Shown piece after piece: positions 26,515 through 36,057 of a stretch of DNA of 64,000 nucleotides. The notes under the pieces were generated by a model, which worked only from the letters and a program-made list of their open reading frames with translations, ran no database searches and was not told the origin of the DNA. The number at the start of each line of letters is the position of its first letter. The stretch's first letter is position 1. The translations under genes were made by a program, and so were the position numbers. The stretch spans positions 1-64,000 of the forward strand of contig ONQB01000036.1 in NCBI GenBank assembly GCA_900319905.1, read 5' to 3'. This DNA is from an uncultured Prevotella sp. (GTDB taxonomy: Bacteria > Bacteroidota > Bacteroidia > Bacteroidales > Bacteroidaceae).

Positions 26515-26589
26515 CTCCTACCCACTTCGTGGGATATTGAGAAAATCGAAGAATATAAACATTTTCTCAATATTCTCTATGGGTAGGAG
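26515..26589. repeat. 75-bp imperfect palindrome
   Basis: CTCCTACCCA (26515-26524) pairs with TGGGTAGGAG (26580-26589), and ATATTGAGAAAAT (26534-26546) pairs with ATTTTCTCAATAT (26561-26573). It follows the 90-bp repeat in the 324-base gap before the peptidase gene and could end transcription of the Crp-type gene. Confidence 0.75.
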
Positions 26590-26686
26590 CAAGAAAAAAA
26601 TCAAGAATATAAATGGCTGAATAGTTACCTTCCACAGGCAATAAGTTAAAGTTTACTTATTTTCAATAACTTGGCAACCTTTTTGC

Positions 26687-26694
26687 TAACTTTG
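26687..26694 (+). promoter_or_regulatory. Putative -7 element of the M3 peptidase gene
   Basis: TAACTTTG followed by CA stands 34 bases before the ATG; the -33 match is weak. Confidence 0.5.
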
Positions 26695-26728
26695 CAAATA
26701 GAACATATTAGAGAAAGCATAACTAAAC

Positions 26729-28795
26729 ATGAGCAATAGTACGGAAAGGAAGAACCCTTTCATGGAGCCTTACGGCACGCCGCACAATACCGTGCCCTTC
26801 GATAAGATTGAGTTTGACGACTTCGAGCCCGCCTTCATGGAAGGCATACGGCGCGATGACGAGGAGACAGAGAAGATCATCAACAATCCTGAGCCCCCAA
26901 CGTTTGAGAACACCATTGCGGTAGTCGACGAGAGCAAGGGCGAGCACTACTACGACCTGCTCGACCGTGTGTCGACCGTGTTCTCCTGCCTCATGAGTGC
27001 CAATACCAGTCCCCGCATGGAAGCATTGGCCCAGAAGCTCAGTCCTATCCTCACCAAGCACGAGAACGACATCATCCTCAACCCGAAACTCTTTGCACGT
27101 GTCAAGGCCGTACACGACCATCACCGTGAGCTCACGCCCGAGGAGCAGATGCTGCTCGACAAGGAGTACGACGCCTTCGTGCGCTCGGGTGCGCTGCTTG
27201 ACGAGGCCGGCAAGGAAAAGCTACGCAAGCTCACAGAGGAAGCGTCGATGCTCACGTTGCAGTTCTCACAGAACCTGCTGAAGGAGAACAAAGCCTTCAT
27301 CCTGCATCTCACCGACAAAGCACAGCTCAGCGGACTGCCCGACACGGCCATCGATGCCGCTGCCCAGGCCGCCAAGGAGCGTAACCTCGATGGCTGGGTC
27401 ATCACGCTCGACTACCCCAGCTACTCGCCATTCCTCATCTACTCCGACCACCGCGACCTGCGCAAGCAGCTTTACATGGCACGCAACACGGAGTGCACAC
27501 ACGACAACGACAGCAACAACATAGACATCTGCAAGCGGCTTATCAACATCCGTCAGGCCATGGCACAGCTCCTGGGCTATGACACCTTCGCCGACTATAT
27601 GCTCAAGCACCGCATGGCATCCAACGTGGCCAACGTCTACAAACTGCTCAACGACCTCATCAAGGCTTACAAGCCGACGGCCATCAACGAGCTGAAGGCC
27701 ATCGAGGACGAGGCACGCAGCATCGAAGGCGACGACTTCAAGCTTGAGCCATGGGACTTCTCCTACTACTCCCACAAGCTGCAGATGAAGCGCTACGACC
27801 TCGACTCGGAGATGCTGCGCCCGTACTTCCGCCTCGACAACGTCATCAAAGGCGTGTTCGGTCTGGCCACAAAGCTCTACGGCATCACGTTCAAGGAGAG
27901 CAAGGACATCCCCGTGTACCATCCCGACGTCAAGGCCTACGAGGTGTTCGACAACGACGGCAGCTTCCTCGCCGTGTTCTATGCCGACTTCTATCCGCGC
28001 GAGGGCAAGCAGGGCGGTGCATGGATGACATCGTTCCAGGAACAGTACATCACGCCCCACGGCGTCAATGTGCGTCCGCATGTCAGCGTCGTGACCAATT
28101 TCACCAAGCCCACGGCCACCAAGCCCGCACTGCTCACGCTGGGCGAGGTGGAGACGTTCCTCCACGAGTTCGGCCACTCCCTCCACGGTATGTTTGCCAA
28201 CACCCGCTTCTCCAGCCTCTCCGGCACCAATGTATGGTGGGATTTCGTCGAGATGCCGTCACAGTTCATGGAGAACTACGCCGAGGAGCGTGAATTCCTC
28301 CGCACGTTCGCCTTCCACTACCAGACAGGCGAGCCCATCCCCGACGAGCTCATCGACCGCATCATCAAGAGCCGCAACTTCAACGTCGCCTACGCCTGCC
28401 TGCGTCAGGTGAGCTTCGGCTTGCTCGACATGGCCTACTACACCCTGCGCAAACCGTTCGAGGGCGACCTCATCAAGTTTGAGAAACAAGCGTGGAAAGA
28501 CGCCATCATCATGCCGCAGTTGCCCGACACGTGCATGACAGTGCAGTTCTCCCACATCATGGCCGGAGGCTACGCCGCTGGTTACTACAGCTATAAATGG
28601 GCCGAGGTGCTCGACGCCGACGCCTTCAGCGTGTTCAAGAAGAACGGCATCTTCGACCGTACCACAGCGCAGCGCTTCCGCGACTGCATCCTCTCCAAGG
28701 GTGGCACCGAGCACCCCATGACACTCTACAAGCGCTTCCGCGGTCAGGAGCCTACCATCGACGCCCTGCTCGAGCGCAACGGTATCAAACAATAA
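26729..28795 (+). CDS. M3-family zinc metallopeptidase (dipeptidyl carboxypeptidase/oligopeptidase A type)
   Basis: The zinc site is H479-E480-F-G-H483 in EVETFLHEFGHSLHGMF, the HExxH motif of M3 peptidases, followed by VWWDFVEMPSQFMENY with the third zinc ligand (E in DFVEMPSQ). The 688-residue, mostly helical protein is full length. No signal peptide is seen: the N-terminus is polar (NPFMEPYGTPHNTVPFDKI), so it is probably cytoplasmic and trims short peptides. Its 3' end lies four bases before the deaminase gene. Dcp and OpdA types are hard to separate by eye. Confidence 0.94.
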   Translation: MSNSTERKNPFMEPYGTPHNTVPFDKIEFDDFEPAFMEGIRRDDEETEKIINNPEPPTFENTIAVVDESKGEHYYDLLDRVSTVFSCLMSANTSPRMEALAQKLSPILTKHENDIILNPKLFARVKAVHDHHRELTPEEQMLLDKEYDAFVRSGALLDEAGKEKLRKLTEEASMLTLQFSQNLLKENKAFILHLTDKAQLSGLPDTAIDAAAQAAKERNLDGWVITLDYPSYSPFLIYSDHRDLRKQLYMARNTECTHDNDSNNIDICKRLINIRQAMAQLLGYDTFADYMLKHRMASNVANVYKLLNDLIKAYKPTAINELKAIEDEARSIEGDDFKLEPWDFSYYSHKLQMKRYDLDSEMLRPYFRLDNVIKGVFGLATKLYGITFKESKDIPVYHPDVKAYEVFDNDGSFLAVFYADFYPREGKQGGAWMTSFQEQYITPHGVNVRPHVSVVTNFTKPTATKPALLTLGEVETFLHEFGHSLHGMFANTRFSSLSGTNVWWDFVEMPSQFMENYAEEREFLRTFAFHYQTGEPIPDELIDRIIKSRNFNVAYACLRQVSFGLLDMAYYTLRKPFEGDLIKFEKQAWKDAIIMPQLPDTCMTVQFSHIMAGGYAAGYYSYKWAEVLDADAFSVFKKNGIFDRTTAQRFRDCILSKGGTEHPMTLYKRFRGQEPTIDALLERNGIKQ

Positions 28796-28798
28796 CGT

Positions 28799-29242
28799 AT
28801 GAAAGAAGACAACAAGCAGACCCTTCTCGACAGGCGCTATCTGCGCATGGCCCTCATCTGGGCCGAAAACTCCTACTGCCGACGCCGCAAGGTGGGAGCG
28901 CTCGTCGTAAAGGACAAGATGATCATCAGCGACGGCTACAACGGCACCCCCAGCGGCTTCGAGAACGTCTGCGAGGATGACAACAATGTCACCAAGCCCT
29001 ACGTGCTCCACGCCGAGGCCAACGCCATCACGAAACTCGCACGCAGCAGCAACAACAGCGACGGAGCCACGCTCTACGTCACCGCCTCGCCCTGCATCGA
29101 GTGCTCCAAGCTCATCATACAGGCCGGCATCCGACGCGTCGTCTACGATGAGCAGTACCGCCTCAACGACGGCGTCGAACTGCTCAAGAGAGCCGGCATC
29201 GAGGTCGTCCACCTGCCCATCGACGACAACAAGGAGCCGTAG
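28799..29242 (+). CDS. Deoxycytidylate (dCMP) deaminase-like zinc enzyme
   Basis: The zinc-binding motifs of the cytidine-deaminase superfamily are present: HAEANAI (residues about 71-77) and SPCIECSK (PCxxC). CRRRKVGALVVKDKMIISDG, split as RRRKVGALVVKDK and MIISDGYNGTPSGFENVC, is the usual dCMP deaminase start (ComEB type), and the 147-residue length is normal. It would turn dCMP into dUMP for thymidylate synthesis. It follows the peptidase gene by three bases, so the two are likely co-transcribed. Confidence 0.93.
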   Translation: MKEDNKQTLLDRRYLRMALIWAENSYCRRRKVGALVVKDKMIISDGYNGTPSGFENVCEDDNNVTKPYVLHAEANAITKLARSSNNSDGATLYVTASPCIECSKLIIQAGIRRVVYDEQYRLNDGVELLKRAGIEVVHLPIDDNKEP

Positions 29243-29278
29243 CTTCTATGGCTATGCCCTCTATGCTCATGTCCCGTG

Positions 29279-29298
29279 CGGCGCATTATAATGCGCCG
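29279..29298. repeat. Perfect 20-bp palindrome
   Basis: CGGCGCATTATAATGCGCCG is exactly self-complementary and lies in the 86-base gap between the deaminase and protease genes, near GTCCC/CTATAG motifs like those of other repeats in the window. Confidence 0.7.
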
Positions 29299-29328
29299 TC
29301 CCTATAGCCCCATATATCCCCGCACATT

Positions 29329-30987
29329 ATGAAAAAAGAAAACAAATACCGCTTCATGCCCCTGCTCATGGCGCTCTGCGTCGTCATCGGCATCGTCATT
29401 GGCTCCTTCTACGCCAACCACTTCGGCGGCAACCGGCTGACCGTCATCAACAACGGCAGCAACCGGCTCAACAACCTCCTGCGCATCATCGACGACCAGT
29501 ACGTCGACAAGGTCAACATCGACTCGCTTGTCGACAAGGCCATCCCGGTCATCCTCAGCGAGCTCGACCCCCACTCGGTCTACATCTCCGCCAAGGACGT
29601 GCAGGCTGCCACCGACGACCTCAAAGGCAGCTTCTCGGGCGTGGGCATCGAGTTCACCATCCGACAGGACACCATCCGAGTGCAGAACGTCGTCAAGAAC
29701 GGACCGGCCGAGAAGGCTGGCGTGCTCGCCGGCGACAAGATCGTGATGGTCGACGGCAAGCGCTTCGTGGGCAAGCAGGTCACCGACGAAGAGGCCATGC
29801 ACCGGCTCAAAGGACCCAAGGGCACGAAGGTCACCATCGGCGTGCTGCGCTACGGTCATGCCAAGCCCATCTCCTTCACCATCACACGCGCCGAGATACC
29901 CACCAAGACCGTCACAGCCTGCTACATGATCGACGACAACACAGGCTACATCAAGATCAAGAACTTCGGCGAGAAGACCTATCCCGAACTGCTCATCGCG
30001 CTGGCCAACCTCCAGCAGCAGGGCTTCGAGAACCTCGTCATCGACCTCCGCGACAATACCGGCGGCCTGCTGCAGAGCGCCGTACAGGTGGCCAATGAGT
30101 TCCTGCCCGACAAGCGCCTCATCGTCTACACCGAGGGACGCCGCTCTCCACGTCAGAACTACTTCTCCGACGGTCATGGCGCTTATCAGACCATGCCGCT
30201 CACAGTGCTCATCAACGAGGGTACGGCCTCAGCCGCTGAGATCTTCGCCGGAGCCATGCAGGACAACGACCGTGCCACCATCATCGGACGACGATCCTTC
30301 GGCAAGGGTCTCGTACAGCAACAGATACCCTTCCCCGACGGCAGCATGATACGACTCACCATCGCCCGTTACTACACACCGTCAGGACGATGCATCCAGA
30401 AACCGTATGTCGACGGCGAGGACCCGAACTACGCACAGGACCTCATCGAACGCTATGAGCACGGCGAGTACTTCTCACGCGACAGCATCAAGCATCACGG
30501 ACCGGCCTACCACACCGGCATCGGCCGAGTGGTATACGGCGGAGGAGGCATCACACCCGACATCTTCGTGCCAGAGGACACCCTTGGCCTGACATCTTAC
30601 TATAAGGAAGCAGCCATGAGCGGACTCATCCTGCAGTTCGCCTTCACCTACACCGACAACAACCGGCAGAAGATGAAGGACTTCAAGGAGATGCTGCAGC
30701 TCGCCAACTATCTGAAGAAGCAAAACACCGTGGAGCTCTTCGCCGACTACGCCGACAAGCACGGCCTGCAGCGCCGCAACCTGCTCATACGCCGCAGCCA
30801 CTCTCTGCTGGAGAAGTACATCAATGCCCGCATCATCTACAACATGCTCGACGAACAGGCATTGGACGAGTACCTCAACATCGATGATCCGTGCATCACC
30901 ACGGCTCTGAGGGTGTTCGCACGCCATGCCGCCTTCCCCACCAAACCGGCTCCGGCAGCGAAAATACGCAAGAAAACAAAACGATAA
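29329..30987 (+). CDS. S41-family C-terminal processing protease (CtpA/Prc-like) with PDZ domain
   Basis: An N-terminal membrane anchor or signal (about 9-26) places the enzyme in the periplasm. A PDZ domain spans about 95-190 (FSGVGIEFTIRQD, GPAEKAGVLAGDKIVMVDGK). The catalytic core has LRDNTGGLLQSAV, then NEGTASAAEIFAGAMQD with Ser301 and RRSFGKGLVQQ with Lys326, the 25-residue Ser/Lys spacing of CtpA-type dyads. The C-terminal third (about 430-552) is helical. It probably trims or degrades envelope proteins. The next gene starts one base inside its stop (TAATG). Confidence 0.93.
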   Translation: MKKENKYRFMPLLMALCVVIGIVIGSFYANHFGGNRLTVINNGSNRLNNLLRIIDDQYVDKVNIDSLVDKAIPVILSELDPHSVYISAKDVQAATDDLKGSFSGVGIEFTIRQDTIRVQNVVKNGPAEKAGVLAGDKIVMVDGKRFVGKQVTDEEAMHRLKGPKGTKVTIGVLRYGHAKPISFTITRAEIPTKTVTACYMIDDNTGYIKIKNFGEKTYPELLIALANLQQQGFENLVIDLRDNTGGLLQSAVQVANEFLPDKRLIVYTEGRRSPRQNYFSDGHGAYQTMPLTVLINEGTASAAEIFAGAMQDNDRATIIGRRSFGKGLVQQQIPFPDGSMIRLTIARYYTPSGRCIQKPYVDGEDPNYAQDLIERYEHGEYFSRDSIKHHGPAYHTGIGRVVYGGGGITPDIFVPEDTLGLTSYYKEAAMSGLILQFAFTYTDNNRQKMKDFKEMLQLANYLKKQNTVELFADYADKHGLQRRNLLIRRSHSLLEKYINARIIYNMLDEQALDEYLNIDDPCITTALRVFARHAAFPTKPAPAAKIRKKTKR

Positions 30988-31523
30988 TGGACAAACAAGC
31001 CGTCAGGCATCTTATTAACCAGCGCAAGCGACAGTTTACTGAGCAACAGCTCAGCAGGCTGTCGCTTGCTGCGTTAGAAAAAGTGGAGCGTCATCCAAAG
31101 GTGATGGCGGCCCACACCATATTATTGTATTACTCCATGAAGGGGGAGGTCGACACGCACGATCTCGTCGACCGGCTGTGGCAACAGGGCAAGACGGTGC
31201 TGCTGCCACGGGTTGTCAGCGACACCGACATGGAACTCGTGGCTTACACGGGACGCGACCACCTGCGTGCCGCGGGTGCGTTCCACATCCTCGAACCCGT
31301 CGGGCCGCCCGTCACCGACTACCGGGCCATCGACATCGCCATCATCCCCGGAGTGGCCTTCACCGCCGACGGCAAGCGACTCGGGCATGGCCGCGGCTAC
31401 TACGACCGGCTCTTGGCCGCCATGCCGCAGGTCTACCGGCTGGGGCTGTGCTTCCCCTTCCAACTGCTGCCCGACCTTCCCACGTCGGCCTTCGACATGA
31501 CGATGGACGAGGTGGTGGACTAA
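30987..31523 (+). CDS. 5-formyltetrahydrofolate cyclo-ligase
   Basis: This enzyme converts 5-formyl-THF to methenyl-THF using ATP. The 178-residue protein shows YYSMKGEVDTHDLVDRLW, the family GVAFTADGKRLGHGRGYYDR, given here as AFTADGKRLGHGRGYYDR, and LGLCFPFQLLPDLPTSAFDM. ATG 30987 overlaps the protease stop by one base and begins the conserved domain; a longer frame upstream lies within the protease gene. Co-transcription with the protease is likely. Confidence 0.94.
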   Translation: MDKQAVRHLINQRKRQFTEQQLSRLSLAALEKVERHPKVMAAHTILLYYSMKGEVDTHDLVDRLWQQGKTVLLPRVVSDTDMELVAYTGRDHLRAAGAFHILEPVGPPVTDYRAIDIAIIPGVAFTADGKRLGHGRGYYDRLLAAMPQVYRLGLCFPFQLLPDLPTSAFDMTMDEVVD

Positions 31524-31535
31524 TCCTGCCAACAG

Positions 31536-32201
31536 TCAATCGGGCAGATACTGCTTGAGCGAGAAACCCCACAGCTTATAGCCGAAGGGTGACAGGGCGA
31601 AGCCGTCCTGTGTGAGTTCGCGCCGCAGTTCATAGGTGCCGCGACGCACGAAGGTCTTGAAGAGGTTGATATACGTCACGCCGTTCCGCTCGCAGTAGTG
31701 ACGAAGCAGTCGGTTGAACTGTGCCACGACATTGGTCTTGCCCTTCAGGTCCTCGCGTCCCAGCGACTCGTTGACGGGCAGCACGCTCTCGACGTAGAGC
31801 TCTGTCTTGGGCGAGTGGCGCCGGATGAGCCGGATGACGTCGGCGTACTGTCTGAGCAGGTCGGCCGGTGTCTTGCCGCCAAGCAGGTCGTGGGCACCCA
31901 CCATGAGGAAGATCGCCTTCGGCTTGCCCGCCGTGACAGATGTCACACGACGCGCCACTCCCTCGATGTTGTCGCCCGCAATGCCGCGGTTGCGGATGTG
32001 GCGGGCGCGGAGCAGCACGTTCCAGTCACCCGCATACTCAATGAAGTCGTCGCCAAGCATCACCACATCGGTGGAGTCAATGGCGCGCATCCTGGCAAAC
32101 TCCGCCAGCTTCTCGCTGTATAGGCTCGACTGTGCCGTGACATTGAGCAACAGCAACAGCAAAGCCATGAGAGACATCAGTCTTTTCATAGTCATCATCA
32201 T
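31536..32201 (-). CDS. SGNH/GDSL-fold secreted protein that has lost its catalytic residues
   Basis: A signal peptide (1-24, ending NVTAQ) shows export. The fold blocks of SGNH hydrolases are all recognisable but the catalytic positions are changed: block I reads VMLGDDFIEYAGDW with Asp52 where the nucleophilic Ser is expected; block II IRNRGIAGDNIEGV keeps Gly; block III reads MVGAHDLLGG with His104 where Asn is expected; block V reads DGFALSPFGYKLW with Ala202 in place of the His of DGxHLNxxGY. It is probably a carbohydrate-binding or scaffolding pseudo-enzyme. It converges on the cyclo-ligase gene with a 12-base gap. Confidence 0.8.
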   Translation of the reverse strand: MMMTMKRLMSLMALLLLLLNVTAQSSLYSEKLAEFARMRAIDSTDVVMLGDDFIEYAGDWNVLLRARHIRNRGIAGDNIEGVARRVTSVTAGKPKAIFLMVGAHDLLGGKTPADLLRQYADVIRLIRRHSPKTELYVESVLPVNESLGREDLKGKTNVVAQFNRLLRHYCERNGVTYINLFKTFVRRGTYELRRELTQDGFALSPFGYKLWGFSLKQYLPD

Positions 32202-32244
32202 TTGTTTGCACGGCGGGAATGCCGTGCCTCTTACTTGTCAACTG

Positions 32245-32252
32245 CAAAGTTA
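32245..32252 (-). promoter_or_regulatory. Putative -7 element of the SGNH pseudo-enzyme gene
   Basis: The minus strand reads TAACTTTG, 43 bases before the ATG at 32201; no good -33 was seen. Confidence 0.45.
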
Positions 32253-32361
32253 GTGCAAACAGGATGAAAGCAGAAGAAAAAGCCATGATTATTTTCTGTT
32301 ATGACAATGTTTTGCCAAGCCGGTGCGTTATCACTAAAGACTATCATAAACAATAAGGTAT

Positions 32362-33792
32362 ATGAAACACAAGCTACTTTTATCCATTGCTGCCCTGGCC
32401 CTGCTCAGTCAGTCTACGCAAGCCAAGGTACGGCTGCCCCACCTCTTAGGCGACGGCATGATTCTACAGCAAGACACCGATGTGCGTCTGTGGGGTTGGG
32501 ATGCTCCGGGCACCAAGGTGACCGTCACCACGTCGTGGAGCGACCAGGCGGTGACCACCAAGACGGGCAAGGACGGGAAGTTCCTTGTCACCGTACGCAC
32601 ACCCAAGGCCAGCTACACCCCACTGTCCGTCACCTTCGACGACGGCGACCGCACCACGCTGAGCAACGTGCTGAGCGGAGAGGTGTGGGTATGCGCCGGA
32701 CAGAGCAACATGGAGATGCCCATCAGAGGCTTCTCCAACTGTCCCGTTGAGGGCTACAACGACGTGGTGGCCAATGCCTCACAGTACAAAGCCATCCACT
32801 ACGTCAAGATACCGAGCGTGATGAGCATGCGGCCGCTCGACGACGCCAACTGCTCGTGGACCACGGTGTCACCCGCCACGGTGGGCAACTGCTCGGCCGT
32901 GGGTTACTTCTTCGCACAGACCGTCACACGGGCGCTCGACATCCCCGTGGGACTCATCATGGCCAACAAAGGCGGCACACGCGTGGAGAGCTGGCTCGAC
33001 GCCGACAACCTCAAGCGCTATACCAAGGAGAGCCTCGACTCAATGGTCAATGTCAAGAAGTTTCCTTACGACTTCCATCGACCGCTCGTGTGGGGCAACG
33101 GCACGTTCTCGCCCATCCTCAACTACACCGTCAAGGGCATCCTGTTCTACCAGGGATGCAGCAACGTCGGCGACCCGGGCGACCAGTACTCGCAACGACT
33201 GAAACTGCTTGTCGAACAGTGGCGACGCGACTTCCGACTGGGCGAACTGCCATTCTACTTCGTTCAGATCGCACCTTATTATAACAATGACGTCAACGGC
33301 GACTGGGGACCGAAGCTGCGCGAACAGCAACTGAAAGCTTCGAAGATCATCCCCAACAGCGGCATCGTCTGCACCGACGACCTGGTATATCCGTGGGAGA
33401 CGCAACAGATCCATCCGACGCAGAAGAAAGCCGTGGGGCAGCGTCTGGCGTACATCGCGCTCAACCACAACTATGGCATGACGGAACTCATGTGCGAGAG
33501 TCCTGAGGTGAAGGACTACCGCTTCAGCAATGACACCTGCTATGTGCATCTGAAAAACGACTACGACGCCATATCGCGCTATGAGGACATCCAGGGCTTT
33601 GAACTGGCCGGTGCCGACAAGGTGTTCCATAAGGCCAAAGCGTATTACTACTGGACCAAGGGCATCATCATCACCTGTCCCGAGGTGAAGCAGCCCGTCG
33701 CCGTGCGCTATGCCTTCCGCAACTTCATGCCGGGCAACGTGGCCAACGCCGCCCACCTCCCCCTGTTCCCGTTCAGGTCGGACAAGTGGTAG
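32362..33792 (+). CDS. Secreted acetylesterase of the sialate O-acetylesterase (SASA) family
   Basis: A signal peptide ends at about TQAK (residue 22). The sequence KVRLPHLLGDGMILQQDTDV is followed by a beta-rich insert and the nucleophile block VWVCAGQSNMEMPI (Ser115). Later blocks are GLIMANKGGTRVESW, FYQGCSNVGDPGDQYSQ and QQIHPTQKKAVGQRLAYIAL, where the His would complete the site. The family removes O-acetyl groups from sialic acid, xylan or pectin. The neighbouring GH30 gene hints at a plant or fungal polysaccharide, but the substrate cannot be fixed. Confidence 0.88.
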   Translation: MKHKLLLSIAALALLSQSTQAKVRLPHLLGDGMILQQDTDVRLWGWDAPGTKVTVTTSWSDQAVTTKTGKDGKFLVTVRTPKASYTPLSVTFDDGDRTTLSNVLSGEVWVCAGQSNMEMPIRGFSNCPVEGYNDVVANASQYKAIHYVKIPSVMSMRPLDDANCSWTTVSPATVGNCSAVGYFFAQTVTRALDIPVGLIMANKGGTRVESWLDADNLKRYTKESLDSMVNVKKFPYDFHRPLVWGNGTFSPILNYTVKGILFYQGCSNVGDPGDQYSQRLKLLVEQWRRDFRLGELPFYFVQIAPYYNNDVNGDWGPKLREQQLKASKIIPNSGIVCTDDLVYPWETQQIHPTQKKAVGQRLAYIALNHNYGMTELMCESPEVKDYRFSNDTCYVHLKNDYDAISRYEDIQGFELAGADKVFHKAKAYYYWTKGIIITCPEVKQPVAVRYAFRNFMPGNVANAAHLPLFPFRSDKW

Positions 33793-34510
33793 GAAGGGTG
33801 AATGCAAGCCGCGTGCGGCGCTCACAAAATCAAGGAGCGCCAGCCTCTCTCCTTTGCCCGCCCTGCTTCCGTCAGAGGCACCGACCATTAAGATTCATAG
33901 GAACACCAAACCAATAAGTATTTCTTTAAGGTATTGTAGAACCCCCTTGGGGGTTCCGGAAACATAGCGAGTTTATGGTAATGCAAGAACCCCCTTGGGG
34001 GTTCCGGCAACATAGCGAGGGGATGAGCGAATGAGCGAAGCGAATGAAGCGATTCCCCTCGTAACCATGACGAGCAGGAAATAATTCGCTACCCCCTTGG
34101 GGGTTGCGGAAATATAAAATACGACGCATCCATGATGTATAGAGGACATGGACGGCAGGCCGGATACATCACATTGCCGCAACCCCGCAAGGGGGTAGCG
34201 ATTTATTTAATCCCCCACCTCGCTACGAGGGGAAGAGGGTCGCTTCGCTCCCCCTCTTCCCCTCGCTATGATGCCGGAACCCCTAAAGGGGTTCTAAGAT
34301 TACATATACTGGCAACAGGTCACTAAATGATACACCACACGTAACAATATTGAGCACATGAGAGACCCCCTAAAGGGGTTCTGTTAAATGACAGGACACC
34401 CGGCCAATAAGAATGTCTTGTGAAGACTGCATATTCTAGCAATCCTATCACGACGCCCTCCCTGCCATGCACGAGCTCTGCACTGTATGTCGCCAGAGAG
34501 GAAGCCAATC
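33793..34510. other. Repeat-filled intergenic region (718 bases)
   Basis: No gene is seen between the esterase and GH30 genes, which converge. The space holds an isolated CCCCCTTGGGGG hairpin (about 33940-33959), palindrome copy A (33987-34294) and an 88-base tail also found after copy B. Confidence 0.75.
33987..34294. repeat. About 305-bp palindromic element, copy A
   Basis: The element starts GAACCCCCTTGGGGGTTCCG and ends with its complement-like CCGGAACCCCTAAAGGGGTTC, split here at CCGGAACCCC and GGGGTTC. Both halves carry, in mirror order, CATAGCGAGGGGATGAG, TTCCCCTCGTA, TCGCTACCCCC and a GGGGTTGCGG hairpin, meeting at a centre near 34140 (CATCCATG...CATGGACG). It is over 85% identical to copy B by eye. 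Confidence 0.88.
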
Positions 34511-36004
34511 TTATTTCTGTATCAATGAATGGAAGGAGTGAGGCTCGGCGATGATTGTCAGATACTTGTGTCCAAGCTGTATTGTTGCAGTCCGGGTCTT
34601 GTCTGTCAGATTGGCCGTGACGACGATACACTTCCCGTCCAGCCGTTGAAACACGATGACGGGCTGTCCATTAGTCTCTGTCATGCTTTTGTAGGCAAGC
34701 ACGCGACTGCCAGGTGATACGAGGTTGGAGAAATGCTTGACAGCGTAGAACTCCGGCGTGTAGCGATAATGATGAGTTTTCGAATCCACCTGAATGAGCG
34801 CATTCTGTTTCCACCCCCAAGAACTCTGTCCTTTATCACAAAGTATGAAGTTCCAGATGTAGTACTCGTCACATCCGTTTCCGATGTAATCGCACAGCAG
34901 ATGGAAGGTATGCTCGGCCGCACGCCAGTCCATCGAACCGTTGCCACACTCGCTCTCGCTGCTGATGAGGTGCATGTCGGGATAACGCTCACGGATGGCC
35001 CGGATGTTATCACGTCCTTCCCATTGCAGGCCGATGCCCGTCACGTCGTCTTTCAGACCGTCGACGATTTTCTCCACATAGTCCAGCCGATTGGTGTTGA
35101 ACGTGCCGACGTAGGTCTTCACTTCAGGATGTTTCTTCTGTAGCGTTGGCACTAGATAGTCGTGGTTGAAGCGGATAGTACCTTCGGCCGTCCATGCACA
35201 GCCGGGATAGGGAGTGTAAGAGTAGGCCTCGTTCTGATACATCACCATATCGATGGGAATGTGTTCTTCAGCATAAAGGTCGATGAAGCAGACAAACATA
35301 TCTGCGTAGGCCTGCAAGTAACGCCCATCCTGTATCATATAGTCCTGAGTGGCCAACCGGCGAGGAAACTGTCCCTTGCGCTCGCCGAGGAACTGCATCT
35401 CGTCGGGATCTACCGTTCCGCCTTCGTACAACAAATAGTCCTTTTCTTTAGGCTGATGGTTGTACCGGCTGGAAAGCACGGGATAGTCCTGATTGATTTT
35501 CATCCACGCAGGAGGACTCCAAGGCGACATCCAGAATGTGAGCTGTGGCTGGTAGCGTTGTGCCATGCGGATGAGTTGGATGACATTCTGCTTGTCGTGG
35601 TCGATGTTGAAGTAGCGCAGTGAAAAGTCGCCTGCTACCGTGTCGCATGAGTACCAGGCACGGCTATAGTCGTTGGCATTCATTGTCAAGCGTCCACGAG
35701 TAAACTTCAGGTCGCCGTCAGGAGCAAACAGGCGCCGCATCACCTCCTGTTGCTGCTGGTCGGTTAGCAGGCGGATGGCATCGAGGTCGAGCTCGTTGAA
35801 GCACGTCCCCCAAGCGCGGAACTCGTGTCCCTTTTCCTTGCCGGTGACAGTGAGCAGGGACTCATTCTTGGACTTGTTGCTCAACGATACCTTCGACTGC
35901 TTCCATGCGGATACAGAGGTTGTAGTATAATGAAGAAAGGTCTGTGCCATTCCCTCTAAGGAAATGGCCAGCGCCATGATGATTGTTAGTGGATACTTGC
36001 TCAT
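34511..36004 (-). CDS. Family 30 glycoside hydrolase (glucosylceramidase/beta-glucosidase type), secreted
   Basis: The 497-residue protein has a signal peptide ending GMAQ (21). GH30 features include FNELDLDAIRLL, FWMSPWSPPAWMKINQDY, the acid/base block MVMYQNEAYSY with Glu259, LQWEGRDNIRAI, and the nucleophile block MHLISSESECGNG (Glu350 or Glu352). The C-terminal part (FSNLVSPGSRVLAY, VIVFQRLDGKCIVVTANLTD split at QRLDGKCIVV) is the beta-domain. Relatives act on beta-1,6-glucan or beta-glucosides. The gene lies between copies A and B of the palindromic repeat in direct orientation. Confidence 0.92.
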   Translation of the reverse strand: MSKYPLTIIMALAISLEGMAQTFLHYTTTSVSAWKQSKVSLSNKSKNESLLTVTGKEKGHEFRAWGTCFNELDLDAIRLLTDQQQQEVMRRLFAPDGDLKFTRGRLTMNANDYSRAWYSCDTVAGDFSLRYFNIDHDKQNVIQLIRMAQRYQPQLTFWMSPWSPPAWMKINQDYPVLSSRYNHQPKEKDYLLYEGGTVDPDEMQFLGERKGQFPRRLATQDYMIQDGRYLQAYADMFVCFIDLYAEEHIPIDMVMYQNEAYSYTPYPGCAWTAEGTIRFNHDYLVPTLQKKHPEVKTYVGTFNTNRLDYVEKIVDGLKDDVTGIGLQWEGRDNIRAIRERYPDMHLISSESECGNGSMDWRAAEHTFHLLCDYIGNGCDEYYIWNFILCDKGQSSWGWKQNALIQVDSKTHHYRYTPEFYAVKHFSNLVSPGSRVLAYKSMTETNGQPVIVFQRLDGKCIVVTANLTDKTRTATIQLGHKYLTIIAEPHSFHSLIQK

Positions 36005-36057
36005 AGATAATCAGTTGATAAGTCTCTTCAATAATGTTCTTATAGGATATGCAGGCG

